The notes under the pieces are model-generated. The model saw only the letters and a program-made list of their open reading frames with translations, had not been told where the DNA came from and ran no database searches. Below, in pieces: positions 9,772-17,958 of a DNA stretch of 64,000 nucleotides; within the stretch, counting starts at the first letter, position 1, and each line of letters starts with the position of its first letter. Origin of the DNA: Pseudomonas lini. Its GTDB lineage: Bacteria; Pseudomonadota; Gammaproteobacteria; Pseudomonadales; Pseudomonadaceae. Position numbers and translations under genes: made by a program. The stretch spans positions 186,001-250,000 of the forward strand of contig NZ_JYLB01000008.1 of assembly GCF_001042905.1 (NCBI RefSeq), written 5' to 3'.

Positions 9772-10131
9772 ATGGATGATGCCAGCTTGACCTCACCACC
9801 GAGTGATACTCCCGTCGACGTCGGCCCCCCTGTCAGAATTCGATTCAGCGGTGCTGGCAATCCGAACAGAGTTCGCCGGGGAGGCAACCTTGAAAAACTC
9901 CCGGCCGGTGATGCACTGGATGCACAAGGCAACGTAGTACCCGGCGTGACAGGAAGCTGGAGATTAGTCAATCCCCTTCCTGGTGTATCGGTGTTTGGCC
10001 GGGGAGGCTTGGACGGAAGAGTTGTAGCAACAAACGTGCAGCAAAACATGACCATCAGCGCTGTAGTCACCACGCAAACCAGTCCGTCTATTTCGGGGAA
10101 CTATAACGTGGTAGTAGAAGTATTCGACTGA
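9772..10131 (+). CDS. Orphan 119-residue protein, unrecognised
   Basis: I do not recognise this protein. A good ribosome site (AGGAG, 6 bases from ATG) supports translation. There is no signal peptide or membrane segment. The N-terminal 20 residues are rich in Asp/Pro/Ser, and the rest alternates short hydrophobic strands with Gly/Asn turns (VRIRFSG, GSWRLV, GRVVATNV, MTISAVVTTQT, YNVVVEVFD), suggesting a small all-beta domain, perhaps Ig-like. Codon use is unlike its neighbours: four AGA arginines and a TTA leucine in 119 codons, and lower GC by eye, pointing to horizontal acquisition. It sits alone between the betaine transporter and speC. Confidence 0.7.
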   Translation: MDDASLTSPPSDTPVDVGPPVRIRFSGAGNPNRVRRGGNLEKLPAGDALDAQGNVVPGVTGSWRLVNPLPGVSVFGRGGLDGRVVATNVQQNMTISAVVTTQTSPSISGNYNVVVEVFD

Positions 10132-10191
10132 TTCGGTTATTCCAAGCAGTGCTCCCTGTTACCTCGCTCTCCCTCCCCGAAACACTCAAGC

Positions 10192-10209
10192 TTCCCCCTT
10201 CGGGGGGAA
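10192..10209 (+). terminator. Hairpin after orphan gene
   Basis: TTCCCCC (10192-10198), loop TTC, GGGGGGAA (10202-10209). No T-run follows, so termination is uncertain; it may simply protect the 3' end of the orphan mRNA. Confidence 0.35.
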
Positions 10210-10419
10210 CATCAATCCGTCATCACGGTCAGCTACACAGGTAGCTGTCCGGGACCGCACGACGGAAGCGTGCAAAAACGCGACATTTTTTGTTGATCTC
10301 GAGCTCCTCACGCCCTAAAGTTCGCGCCGAACGTCCATGCTGGAAACGATCCATCCGGCTCAAGTACTGACGACGAGACAGCAAGGCCAAGGGAAAGCAC
10401 CGCTTCCCATGGCCTTTTT
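10210..10419 (+). ncRNA. Candidate small RNA or speC leader RNA
   Basis: The region ends in a strong terminator, has several local stems and no open frame with a ribosome site. The 5' end is not defined; the start given is only the end of the previous hairpin. The promoter is not obvious. It could be an independent small RNA or the attenuated 5' end of speC mRNA. Confidence 0.35.
10385..10419 (+). terminator. Intrinsic terminator within speC leader
   Basis: GGCCAAGGGAA (10385-10395) pairs with TTCCCATGGCC (10404-10414) with one mismatch and is followed by TTTTT and TGCTTT. It lies 106 bases before the speC start, so transcripts initiated upstream must read through it. Confidence 0.75.
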
Positions 10420-10524
10420 GCTTTCGGCGACATGCCTTGGGAAGTAGGCGAACCAAAGTGGGGATACGGAGGACGTTCATTTGCACCCATTGTTAATTTC
10501 AGTTTGCCAGTAGGAGTTCCCAGC

Positions 10525-11688
10525 ATGTCGATCAACGTCGAAGACTATTTCGCGCGCGATACCTTCCAGAAAATGAAGGCCTTCGCCGACAAACAAGAAA
10601 CCCCGTTCGTGGTGATCGACACCGCGATGATCAGCCAGGCCTATGACGACCTGCGCGCCGGTTTCGAATTCGCCAAGGTCTACTACGCAGTCAAGGCCAA
10701 CCCGGCCGTTGAAATCATCGACCTGCTCAAAGAGAAAGGCTCGAACTTCGACATCGCCTCGATCTACGAGCTCGACAAAGTGATGAACCAGGGCGTCGGT
10801 CCGGATCGCATCAGCTACGGCAACACCATCAAGAAATCCAAAGACATTCGCTACTTCTACGAGAAGGGCGTGCGTCTGTATGCCACCGACTCCGAAGCCG
10901 ACCTGCGCAACATCGCCAAGGCAGCTCCAGGCTCGAAAGTCTACGTGCGCATCCTGACTGAAGGCTCGACCACCGCCGACTGGCCACTGTCGCGTAAATT
11001 CGGCTGCCAGACCGACATGGCCATGGACCTGCTGATCCTCGCTCGCGACCTGGGCCTGGTGCCTTACGGCATCTCGTTCCACGTCGGCTCGCAGCAGCGC
11101 GACATCAGCGTCTGGGACGCAGCGATCGCCAAGGTCAAAGTGATCTTCGAACGCCTGAAAGAAGAAGACGGCATCGTCCTCAAGCTGATCAACATGGGCG
11201 GTGGCTTCCCGGCCAACTACATCACCCGCACCAACAGCCTGGAAACCTACGCTGAAGAAATCATCCGTTTCCTCAAGGAAGACTTCGGTGACGACCTGCC
11301 GGAAATCATTCTGGAACCAGGCCGTTCGCTGATCGCCAACGCCGGTATTCTGGTCAGCGAAGTGGTGCTGGTCGCCCGTAAATCCCGTACTGCCGTAGAG
11401 CGATGGGTGTACACGGATGTGGGCAAATTCTCTGGCCTGATCGAAACCATGGACGAAGCCATCAAGTTCCCGATCTGGACCGAGAAGAAAGGCGAGATGG
11501 AAGAAGTGGTTATCGCCGGTCCAACCTGCGATAGCGCTGACATCATGTACGAAAATTACAAGTACGGCCTGCCGCTGAACCTGGCGATCGGTGACCGTTT
11601 GTACTGGTTGTCGACCGGTGCGTACACCACCAGCTACAGCGCCGTTGAGTTCAATGGCTTCCCGCCGCTGAAGTCGTTCTACGTGTAA
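10525..11688 (+). CDS. speC: Ornithine (lysine/ornithine) decarboxylase, PLP fold III
   Basis: PLP-dependent decarboxylase making putrescine from ornithine (some relatives also use lysine). 387 residues, the same as the P. aeruginosa protein. It belongs to the eukaryote-like alanine-racemase-fold group: PLP lysine in YYAVKANP (Lys57), glycine-rich NMGGGFPANY phosphate loop, EPGRSLIA, and the catalytic cysteine in GPTCDSAD (Cys335). ATG 10525 follows AGGAG by 9 bases; the longer frame from 10432 adds 31 residues without similarity. Monocistronic, with terminators on both sides. Confidence 0.95.
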   Translation: MSINVEDYFARDTFQKMKAFADKQETPFVVIDTAMISQAYDDLRAGFEFAKVYYAVKANPAVEIIDLLKEKGSNFDIASIYELDKVMNQGVGPDRISYGNTIKKSKDIRYFYEKGVRLYATDSEADLRNIAKAAPGSKVYVRILTEGSTTADWPLSRKFGCQTDMAMDLLILARDLGLVPYGISFHVGSQQRDISVWDAAIAKVKVIFERLKEEDGIVLKLINMGGGFPANYITRTNSLETYAEEIIRFLKEDFGDDLPEIILEPGRSLIANAGILVSEVVLVARKSRTAVERWVYTDVGKFSGLIETMDEAIKFPIWTEKKGEMEEVVIAGPTCDSADIMYENYKYGLPLNLAIGDRLYWLSTGAYTTSYSAVEFNGFPPLKSFYV

Positions 11689-11706
11689 AAACCACACGCA
11701 GAAATC

Positions 11707-11737
11707 AAAAAGCCCATGACGTGTCATGGGCTTTTTT
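11707..11737 (+). terminator. Terminator of speC
   Basis: AAAAAGCCCATGAC / GTCATGGGCTTTTTT, a near-perfect stem with a T-run, 19 bases after the speC stop. Confidence 0.9.
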
Positions 11738-11858
11738 GTGTCTGACGCTCCACGCTGTCGCTCCATCGGGTTTTTGTGTGTAAAAAAGAATGCTTCTCGA
11801 CAACTCACGGCATAATGCGCACCGTGATGATGACTTTTGAACGAACAAGGCGAGCGAC

Positions 11859-14387
11859 GTGTTGAAGAAATCCCTGTTCCAGTTGCACTGGTTTTTCGGC
11901 ATCAGCGCCGGACTGGTCCTGGCCCTGATGGGCATCACCGGGGCGGCGGTATCGTTCCAGGATGAAATCCTGCGAGCGTTGAACCCTTCTGTGCTGCACG
12001 TCGAGAAGCAGATTGCCGGCGTACTGCCGCCTGTCGAGCTGGTGGAAAAAATCGAAGGCGCTTCGGGTAAAAAAGTCTCGATGCTCTGGGTCGAGACCGA
12101 CAGCGGCAACGCCGCGCGGGTGATCTTCACGGCGCCACCCGGTGAACGTCGCGGGCCGATGCGTTACTTCGACCCGTACACCGGCGAGTTCATGGGTGAC
12201 GTCACGGGCCAGGATTTCTTTGGCCTGATGCTGCAACTGCACCGGATCCTGGCCATGGGCGATATCGGCCGGCAGATCACCGGCGCCTGTACGCTGATTC
12301 TGGTGTTCTTCTGTTTGTCCGGCCTGTATATGCGCTGGCCGCGTCAGTGGAAAAACTGGCGCGCCTGGCTGACCCTCGACTGGAACAAAAAGGGCCGCAG
12401 CTTCAACTGGGATTTGCACTCGGTGGCCGGTACCTGGTGCCTGATGTTCTATCTTTTGGCGGCGCTGACCGGGCTGACCTGGTCGTACGAGTGGTACAAC
12501 AAGGGCCTGACGCGGCTGCTTTCCGATTCGCCACAGAACGAACGAGTACGCAGTGGTCGTGGGCCTGCGCCAAGCGGCCCAGCCCCCACTGCCGACTACG
12601 CGGCGATATGGAGCAGCATCTACAGCGCCGCGGGCCCCGGGCTTTCGTCCTACAACGTGCGTATGCCGCCCGTGGCCGGACAACCGGCAACGGTGTTCTA
12701 CCTGCTGAAGAACTCACCCCACGACATGGCACGGAACCAGCTCACCCTCGATCCGGCGACCGGCATCGTCAGCCGTCATGACCGCTACAGCGACAAGAGC
12801 CTCAAGGCGCAGTTGCTGACCAGTGTCTACGCGCTGCACGTCGGCAGTTATTTCGGGATTATCGGGCGGATTATCGTGACGATCGCCGCACTGGCCATGC
12901 CGCTGTTTTTCATCACCGGCTGGTTGCTGTACCTGGACCGTCGACGCAAGAAACGTCAGATCAAGGACGCCCGCAAAGGCCTCGCGCAACCGGGCAGCGA
13001 CGCGCCGGCATGGCTGATCGGCTTCGCCAGCCAGAGCGGGTTCGCCGAACAACTGGCTTGGCAGACCGCCGGGCAATTGCAGGCCGCCGGGTTGCCGGTG
13101 AAGGTCCAACCGTTGGCCAATGTCAGCGAACAGGATCTGCAGGATTCCAGCAACGCGCTGTTTGTGGTCAGCACCTTCGGCGACGGTGAAGCGCCGGACA
13201 GCGCCCGAGGATTCGAACGCAAAGTACTGGGTCGTGCACTGAGCTTCGACAGCCTTAACTATGCCGTGCTCGGCCTCGGTGACCGTCAGTATCAACACTT
13301 CTGCGGCTTCGCCCGCCGCTTGCACACCTGGCTGGGCGAGCACGGCGGCAAGACCTTGTTCGCCCCGGTGGAAGTCGACAGCGGCGACCCCTACGCCCTG
13401 CGCCACTGGCAACAGCAACTCGGCCTGCTGACCGGACAGGCGCCGGTAGATACCTGGCAAGCGCCAAGCTACGACAACTGGACCCTGACCCGCCGCGAAT
13501 TGATGAACCCGGACAGCAGCGGTTCGCCTGTGTATTTGCTGGGCCTCAGCGCCCCCACCACCAGCAGCTGGCTGGCCGGTGATCTGGTGGAAGTACTGCC
13601 GCGCAATTGCCCGTGGGCCATCGAGCATTTCCTCGACGGCCTGGGGATCGACGGTCGGGCCACGGTTGAGTTCGATGGCCTGTCGCAAACGCTGGAGCAA
13701 GCCCTGGCCAGCCGCCAACTGCCCGAGAGCCGCGCCCATCTGGTCGGCCTGCACGCGCAAGCGCTGGCGGACGCCCTGGTGCCGTTGGCCATGCGCGAAT
13801 ACTCCATCGCCTCGATCGCCGCCGACGGCGTGCTGGAATTGATCGTGCGTCAGGAATTGCACGCCGACGGCAGCCTTGGCGTCGGTTCCGGCTGGTTGAC
13901 CGAACACGCTCCCGTGGGTAGCAGCATCAGTTTGCGGGTACGACGTAACAGTGGTTTCCATCTACCGAACGAACCGGTGCCGATGATCCTGCTAGGCAAC
14001 GGCACCGGGCTGGCCGGGTTGCGCAGTTTGCTCAAGGCGCGGATTGCCGATGGGCAGCAGCGTCACTGGCTGCTGTTCGGTGAGCGTAATCGAGAACACG
14101 ATTACCTGTGCCGCAATGAGCTTGAGGAATGGTTGACTGCCGGGGATCTGGAACGACTGGACCTGGCGTTCTCCCGAGATCAGGCCGAGAAGATCTATGT
14201 GCAAGATCGGCTGCGCGAGTCGGCCGATGAGTTGAAAAAATGGCTGGCCGATGGCGCCGTGATTTACATCTGCGGCAGTTTGCAGGGGATGGCTTCAGGG
14301 GTGGATCACGCGCTTAACGAATTGCTTGGCATTGAAGAAGTCGACCGCCTGATCGAACAAGGCCGCTACCGCCGCGACGTGTACTGA
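11859..14387 (+). CDS. PepSY membrane domain-flavodoxin-FAD reductase fusion (PiuB-like)
   Basis: 842-residue inner-membrane oxidoreductase. Residues 1-370 form a PepSY-associated region with four membrane helices (the first in the first 30 residues, the last ending GWLLYLDRRRKKRQ) and conserved His residues (QLHWFFG, LQLHRIL, DLHSVAG, ALHVGSYFG). Residues about 385-520 are a flavodoxin domain (FASQSGFAEQ, STFGDGEAPDSA, LGLGDRQYQHFCGFA). The rest is a sulfite-reductase-type FAD/NADPH reductase (MREYSIASI, ILLGNGTGLAGLRSLL, IYICGS). It resembles PA4513 (PiuB), iron-regulated in P. aeruginosa, so a role in reducing iron chelates is plausible. Start GTG 11859 after AAGG; TTG 11862 is possible. 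Confidence 0.88.
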   Translation: MLKKSLFQLHWFFGISAGLVLALMGITGAAVSFQDEILRALNPSVLHVEKQIAGVLPPVELVEKIEGASGKKVSMLWVETDSGNAARVIFTAPPGERRGPMRYFDPYTGEFMGDVTGQDFFGLMLQLHRILAMGDIGRQITGACTLILVFFCLSGLYMRWPRQWKNWRAWLTLDWNKKGRSFNWDLHSVAGTWCLMFYLLAALTGLTWSYEWYNKGLTRLLSDSPQNERVRSGRGPAPSGPAPTADYAAIWSSIYSAAGPGLSSYNVRMPPVAGQPATVFYLLKNSPHDMARNQLTLDPATGIVSRHDRYSDKSLKAQLLTSVYALHVGSYFGIIGRIIVTIAALAMPLFFITGWLLYLDRRRKKRQIKDARKGLAQPGSDAPAWLIGFASQSGFAEQLAWQTAGQLQAAGLPVKVQPLANVSEQDLQDSSNALFVVSTFGDGEAPDSARGFERKVLGRALSFDSLNYAVLGLGDRQYQHFCGFARRLHTWLGEHGGKTLFAPVEVDSGDPYALRHWQQQLGLLTGQAPVDTWQAPSYDNWTLTRRELMNPDSSGSPVYLLGLSAPTTSSWLAGDLVEVLPRNCPWAIEHFLDGLGIDGRATVEFDGLSQTLEQALASRQLPESRAHLVGLHAQALADALVPLAMREYSIASIAADGVLELIVRQELHADGSLGVGSGWLTEHAPVGSSISLRVRRNSGFHLPNEPVPMILLGNGTGLAGLRSLLKARIADGQQRHWLLFGERNREHDYLCRNELEEWLTAGDLERLDLAFSRDQAEKIYVQDRLRESADELKKWLADGAVIYICGSLQGMASGVDHALNELLGIEEVDRLIEQGRYRRDVY

Positions 14388-14405
14388 CACGCACGCGCCT
14401 GTTCT

Positions 14406-14515
14406 GATCGTTCCCACGCTCTGCGTGGGAATGCAGCCCGGGACGCTCCGCGTCCCTTTCAAGCCGAACGCGGGGCGTCCGTTGAGGCATTCCCACGCAG
14501 AGCGTGGGAACGATC
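14406..14515. repeat. Inverted extragenic repeat (family C)
   Basis: Outer arms GATCGTTCCCACGCTCTGCG.. and ..CGCAGAGCGTGGGAACGATC, with inner arms GGGACGCTCCGCGTCCC and CGGGGCGTCC. Nested palindromes fill the gap between the PiuB-like gene and phoD. Only one copy lies in this window, but the motif is familiar from many Pseudomonas intergenic regions. Confidence 0.8.
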
Positions 14516-14525
14516 GTGCAGCCCC

Positions 14526-16067
14526 TCAAACCGGCTGCAACTTGCGCTCAAACACCCCCACCCCATCCAGATCCCGCAGCACCACACTCAACTCCCCCGT
14601 CTGCCCGTCGATATTCACCTCGCCAAAAAACTGAAACCCGGCAAACGGCGAGGTGTTCTGCGCCGCTGGGGCTTTCTCGAACACCACTTCGGGGCCGAAG
14701 GTTTTATCCAGCGCATTCGGCCCGAAGCTCCCCGCATTCAGCGGCCCGGCGACAAATTCCCAGAACGGTTCAAAGTCCTGAAACGCCGCGCGATCCGGGT
14801 GGTAATGGTGCGCCGCGCAGTAATGCACATCCGCCGTGAGAAATACGAAATTACGCACCTGCTGCGCCCGCAGAAAACCGAGCAATTCAGCGATTTCCAC
14901 TTCACGGCCCTGAGCCGGACCAGGGTCACCATTGGCCACCGCTTCCCACCGCGCCACACCGGGGCGGACTTCACCGTCGGGTACGCCGAGGCCGATGGGC
15001 ATGTCGGCGGCGATAACTTTCCATTGGGCCTGGGAGCCTTTCAATTCGCGTTTGAGCCAGTCCAATTGTTCGCGACCGAGAAACGGTTTGGCGGCACCCA
15101 GGTTGTCGTCATTGGCTTCGCGATAGCTGCGCATGTCGAGCACGAACACATCAAGCATCGGCCCATAACTCAGCTTGCGATAAATCCTCCCGCCGTCATC
15201 GGCACTCTGCAAGCGCATCGGCGCATATTCCAGCCAGGCCTGGCGCGCACGGCCCACCAGGCTGTGGATATCTTTGCTCTTGTAGCGCTCATCCAGTTGT
15301 TTGCCCGGCGACCAGTTGTTCACCACTTCGTGGTCATCCCACTGCCAGATCTGGGGGACTTCGGCATTGAAACGGCGGATGTTTTCGTCCATCAGGTTGT
15401 AGCGGTAATTGCCGCGATAATCGTCGAGGGTTTCGGCGACTTTGCTCTTGGCTTCGCTGGTGAGGTTGCGCCACACCCGGCCGCTCTCTGTTGTGAGCTG
15501 CGCAGGTACGGGACCGTCGGCGTAGATGGTGTCGCCACTGTGGATAAAAAAATCCGGCAGGCGCAAACGCATGGCTTCGTAGATGCGCATGCCGCCGATG
15601 TCCGGATTGATGCCGAAGCCCTGGCCGACCGTGTCGCCACTCCAGACGAACCGAATATCCCGCCGAGCGGTTGGCACACTGCGCAGATGACCGAACCAGG
15701 GTTCACTGGCAACGCCGCTTTGGGCGTCTTCGAAAGTCACACGGTAGAAAATCGCCTGATCGGCGGGCAGGCCAGTGAGCTCGACCCGGGCGGTGAAGTC
15801 GATGCGGGCATCGGCCAATGGAGAGACGAATCGACGAGGGTTACTGAACAGGCTGCGCGTGTCCCATTCCACCACCATCCGCGCCGCACGATCGCTACGG
15901 CTCCAGATCATCGCCCGGTCGCCCAACAGGTCGCCGGACTGCACGCCATCGGTGAGTTGCGGCCGATCCTTGACCGAAGCAATCACCGCCGGCGCCAGGC
16001 CAGGCATCAACAGCCCAGCGCCAACGACCTGCATGACACGACGACGGCTGAGGTCGAATTCGCTCAT
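14526..16067 (-). CDS. phoD: PhoD-family alkaline phosphatase/phosphodiesterase, Tat-exported
   Basis: Secreted metallophosphoesterase of 513 residues. The N-terminus has a twin-arginine signal (SRRRVMQVVGAG, residues about 7-18) followed by a hydrophobic stretch. PhoD metal-site motifs are present: WSGDTVGQG, HSGDTIYADGP, WDDHEVVNNW and FLTADVHYCAAHHY. The family uses Fe3+/Ca2+ and hydrolyses phosphomono- or diesters outside the cytoplasm. ATG 16067 is chosen because GGGAG precedes it by 7 bases and it gives the Tat signal at the very N-terminus; the longer frame runs into a repeat. Single gene, flanked by repeat elements on both sides. Confidence 0.93.
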   Translation of the reverse strand: MSEFDLSRRRVMQVVGAGLLMPGLAPAVIASVKDRPQLTDGVQSGDLLGDRAMIWSRSDRAARMVVEWDTRSLFSNPRRFVSPLADARIDFTARVELTGLPADQAIFYRVTFEDAQSGVASEPWFGHLRSVPTARRDIRFVWSGDTVGQGFGINPDIGGMRIYEAMRLRLPDFFIHSGDTIYADGPVPAQLTTESGRVWRNLTSEAKSKVAETLDDYRGNYRYNLMDENIRRFNAEVPQIWQWDDHEVVNNWSPGKQLDERYKSKDIHSLVGRARQAWLEYAPMRLQSADDGGRIYRKLSYGPMLDVFVLDMRSYREANDDNLGAAKPFLGREQLDWLKRELKGSQAQWKVIAADMPIGLGVPDGEVRPGVARWEAVANGDPGPAQGREVEIAELLGFLRAQQVRNFVFLTADVHYCAAHHYHPDRAAFQDFEPFWEFVAGPLNAGSFGPNALDKTFGPEVVFEKAPAAQNTSPFAGFQFFGEVNIDGQTGELSVVLRDLDGVGVFERKLQPV

Positions 16068-16124
16068 GGTGTTCTCCCTGAAAAAGGAAAACTTAAGCAT
16101 GGCTGTATGAATCAGGTATGACAC

Positions 16125-16204
16125 AAAAAGATCGCAGCCTTCGGCAGCTCCTACAGGTGTACACATAACCCAATGTAGGAGCTGCCGAAGGCTGCGATCT
16201 TTTG
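16125..16204. repeat. Paired inverted extragenic repeat (family A), copy 3
   Basis: Arms AAAAGATCGCAGCCTTCGGC.. (16125-16153) and the complement (16175-16203) with 21 bases between, located between phoD and the end of fruA; the right arm touches the fruA stop codon region. Confidence 0.85.
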
Positions 16205-16207
16205 CTT

Positions 16208-17947
16208 TTAAGCCTTGGCCGGCTCCAGCGCCAACTCCACCGTCTCAGGCCGTTTGAGCACCGAATACGTCACCGCCGTCAGCAAACTCCCGGCCACGAT
16301 CGCCAGCAGATACAACAGCGCATGGTTGATCGCATTCGGGATCAGCATCACGAACAACCCACCGTGCGGCGCCATGAGTTTGCAGCCGAAGTACATCGAC
16401 ATCGCGCCGGTCAGCGCGCCGCCGGCGATGCTCGCCGGAATCACCCGCAGCGGGTCTTTGGCCGCGAACGGAATCGCCCCTTCGGAGATAAAGCACAGCC
16501 CCAACACCAGCGCCGCTTTACCGGCCTCGCGTTCAGTCTGGGCGAACTTGCGTCGGGCAATGAACGTAGCGATGCCCAAGCCAATCGGCGGCACCATACC
16601 GGCGGCCATGGTCGCGGCCATCGGTGCATAACTTTGCGACGCCAGCAGCCCCACCGAAAACGCATAAGCCGCTTTGTTGATCGGCCCGCCGAGGTCGACG
16701 CACATCATGCCGCCCAACAGCACACCGAGCAGAATGGCGTTGGTGGTGCCCATACTGTCGAGGAAGTGCGTGAGCCCCGCGAGCATCCCGGCCACCGGTT
16801 TGCCGACCACGTAGATCATCACCAGACCGGTGAACAGGCTCGCCAGCAACGGGATGATCAGGATCGGTTTCAGCGCCTCAAGGCTCTGCGGCAAACGCGC
16901 ATAACGGTTGATCGCCTGGGCCGCATAACCGGCGATGAAACCGGCAATGATCCCGCCGATGAAACCGGCGCCCAGGGTGCTCGCCAGCAAACCACCGATC
17001 ATCCCCGGCGCCAGGCCCGGGCGGTCAGCGATCGAGTAGGCGATGTAGCCCGCCAGGAGCGGCACCATCAGCTTGAACGCGGTCTCGCCGCCGATCTGCA
17101 TCAGCGCAGCCGCCAGCGTGCCTTCCTCCTTGAACGCGGTGATGCCGAACACGAAGGACAAGGCGATCATCAGACCGCCCGCCACCACCATCGGCAACAT
17201 GTACGACACACCGGTCAGCAGGTGTTTGTAGATGCCGGTCTTCTCTTGCTTGGCCGGGCCTTTGGCGCCGGTCGAAGCGCTTTCCTGCTTGCCTTCGGCC
17301 AGGGCTTTGTTCAGCGTCGCTTCGGCTTGTTTCAGCGCAATGCCGGTGCCGCAGCGGTAGATTTTCTTGCCGGCGAACCGCTCGGTGGCGACTTCGATGT
17401 CTGCCGCCAACAGCACCACGTCGGCATCGGCAATCGCCTCTGCGCTGAGTGGATTGCGCGCGCCGACCGAGCCCTGGGTTTCCACTTGCAGATCGTAGCC
17501 CAGACGCTTGGCCGCTTGCTGCAAGGCTTCGGCGGCCATGAAGGTATGGGCGACGCCGGTCGGGCACGCGGTGACAGCCACCAGGCGTGGCGCGTTTTTA
17601 ACCACGGCAACCGGCTCGGCGGCAGCTTCGGGCGCGACGTAGACCTCGGCCTCCTCCACCCCGCGACGCAGCACCGCTTCGACATCTTGCAGGGCCTGGG
17701 CCGGAGTGCTCTGGAACACTCGTTTACCGACGAACCGCGACATATCCACCGGCGCGCTGGTGACCAGCAACACCCACTCGGCGGCTTCAATGGTCGCGGC
17801 CGACAGCTGACGTTCCGGATGGGCCGCATCAACGACTTCGACACTGGTGCTCCAACCCTGACGCTGGGCCGCTGCATCAAGCAGACGAGCGCACAGCACA
17901 CTGGTGACCATGCCGTTCGGGCAGGCCGTAACAATGGCTAACTTCAT
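16208..17947 (-). CDS. fruA: Fructose PTS enzyme IIB'BC
   Basis: Membrane permease of the fructose phosphotransferase system, 579 residues. Two IIB-Fru domains come first: residues 1-100 with VTACPNG (Cys9) and 121-220 with VTACPTGVAHTF (Cys128, the expected phosphocysteine). A Lys/Gly-rich linker follows, then IIC (about 245-579) with roughly nine helices. The first IIB copy lacks the full GVAHTF signature and probably plays a docking role, as in E. coli FruA. ATG 17947 is chosen for the conserved MKLAIVTACPNG start; the frame continues upstream into fruK sequence. Last gene of fruBKA. Confidence 0.96.
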   Translation of the reverse strand: MKLAIVTACPNGMVTSVLCARLLDAAAQRQGWSTSVEVVDAAHPERQLSAATIEAAEWVLLVTSAPVDMSRFVGKRVFQSTPAQALQDVEAVLRRGVEEAEVYVAPEAAAEPVAVVKNAPRLVAVTACPTGVAHTFMAAEALQQAAKRLGYDLQVETQGSVGARNPLSAEAIADADVVLLAADIEVATERFAGKKIYRCGTGIALKQAEATLNKALAEGKQESASTGAKGPAKQEKTGIYKHLLTGVSYMLPMVVAGGLMIALSFVFGITAFKEEGTLAAALMQIGGETAFKLMVPLLAGYIAYSIADRPGLAPGMIGGLLASTLGAGFIGGIIAGFIAGYAAQAINRYARLPQSLEALKPILIIPLLASLFTGLVMIYVVGKPVAGMLAGLTHFLDSMGTTNAILLGVLLGGMMCVDLGGPINKAAYAFSVGLLASQSYAPMAATMAAGMVPPIGLGIATFIARRKFAQTEREAGKAALVLGLCFISEGAIPFAAKDPLRVIPASIAGGALTGAMSMYFGCKLMAPHGGLFVMLIPNAINHALLYLLAIVAGSLLTAVTYSVLKRPETVELALEPAKA

Positions 17948-17958
17948 TGCAAACCCTC

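Larger units (their letters stand above)
10132..10524. other. Long noncoding leader region upstream of speC
   Basis: 393 bases without a convincing protein gene. It contains a G/C hairpin (TTCCCCC-TTC-GGGGGGAA, 10192-10209), a small stem CAGCTA..TAGCTG (10231-10248), a second GCACG..CGTGC stem, and a clear intrinsic terminator at 10385-10419. The arrangement suggests either a separate small RNA ending at 10419 or a regulated 5' leader of speC. A minus-strand open frame here lacks a ribosome site and is rejected. Confidence 0.55.

Noticed and set aside
10229..10486. Minus-strand 85-residue frame opposite the speC leader
   Set aside because: No ribosome site, arginine-rich composition typical of antisense frames, and it crosses the terminator and RNA stems.
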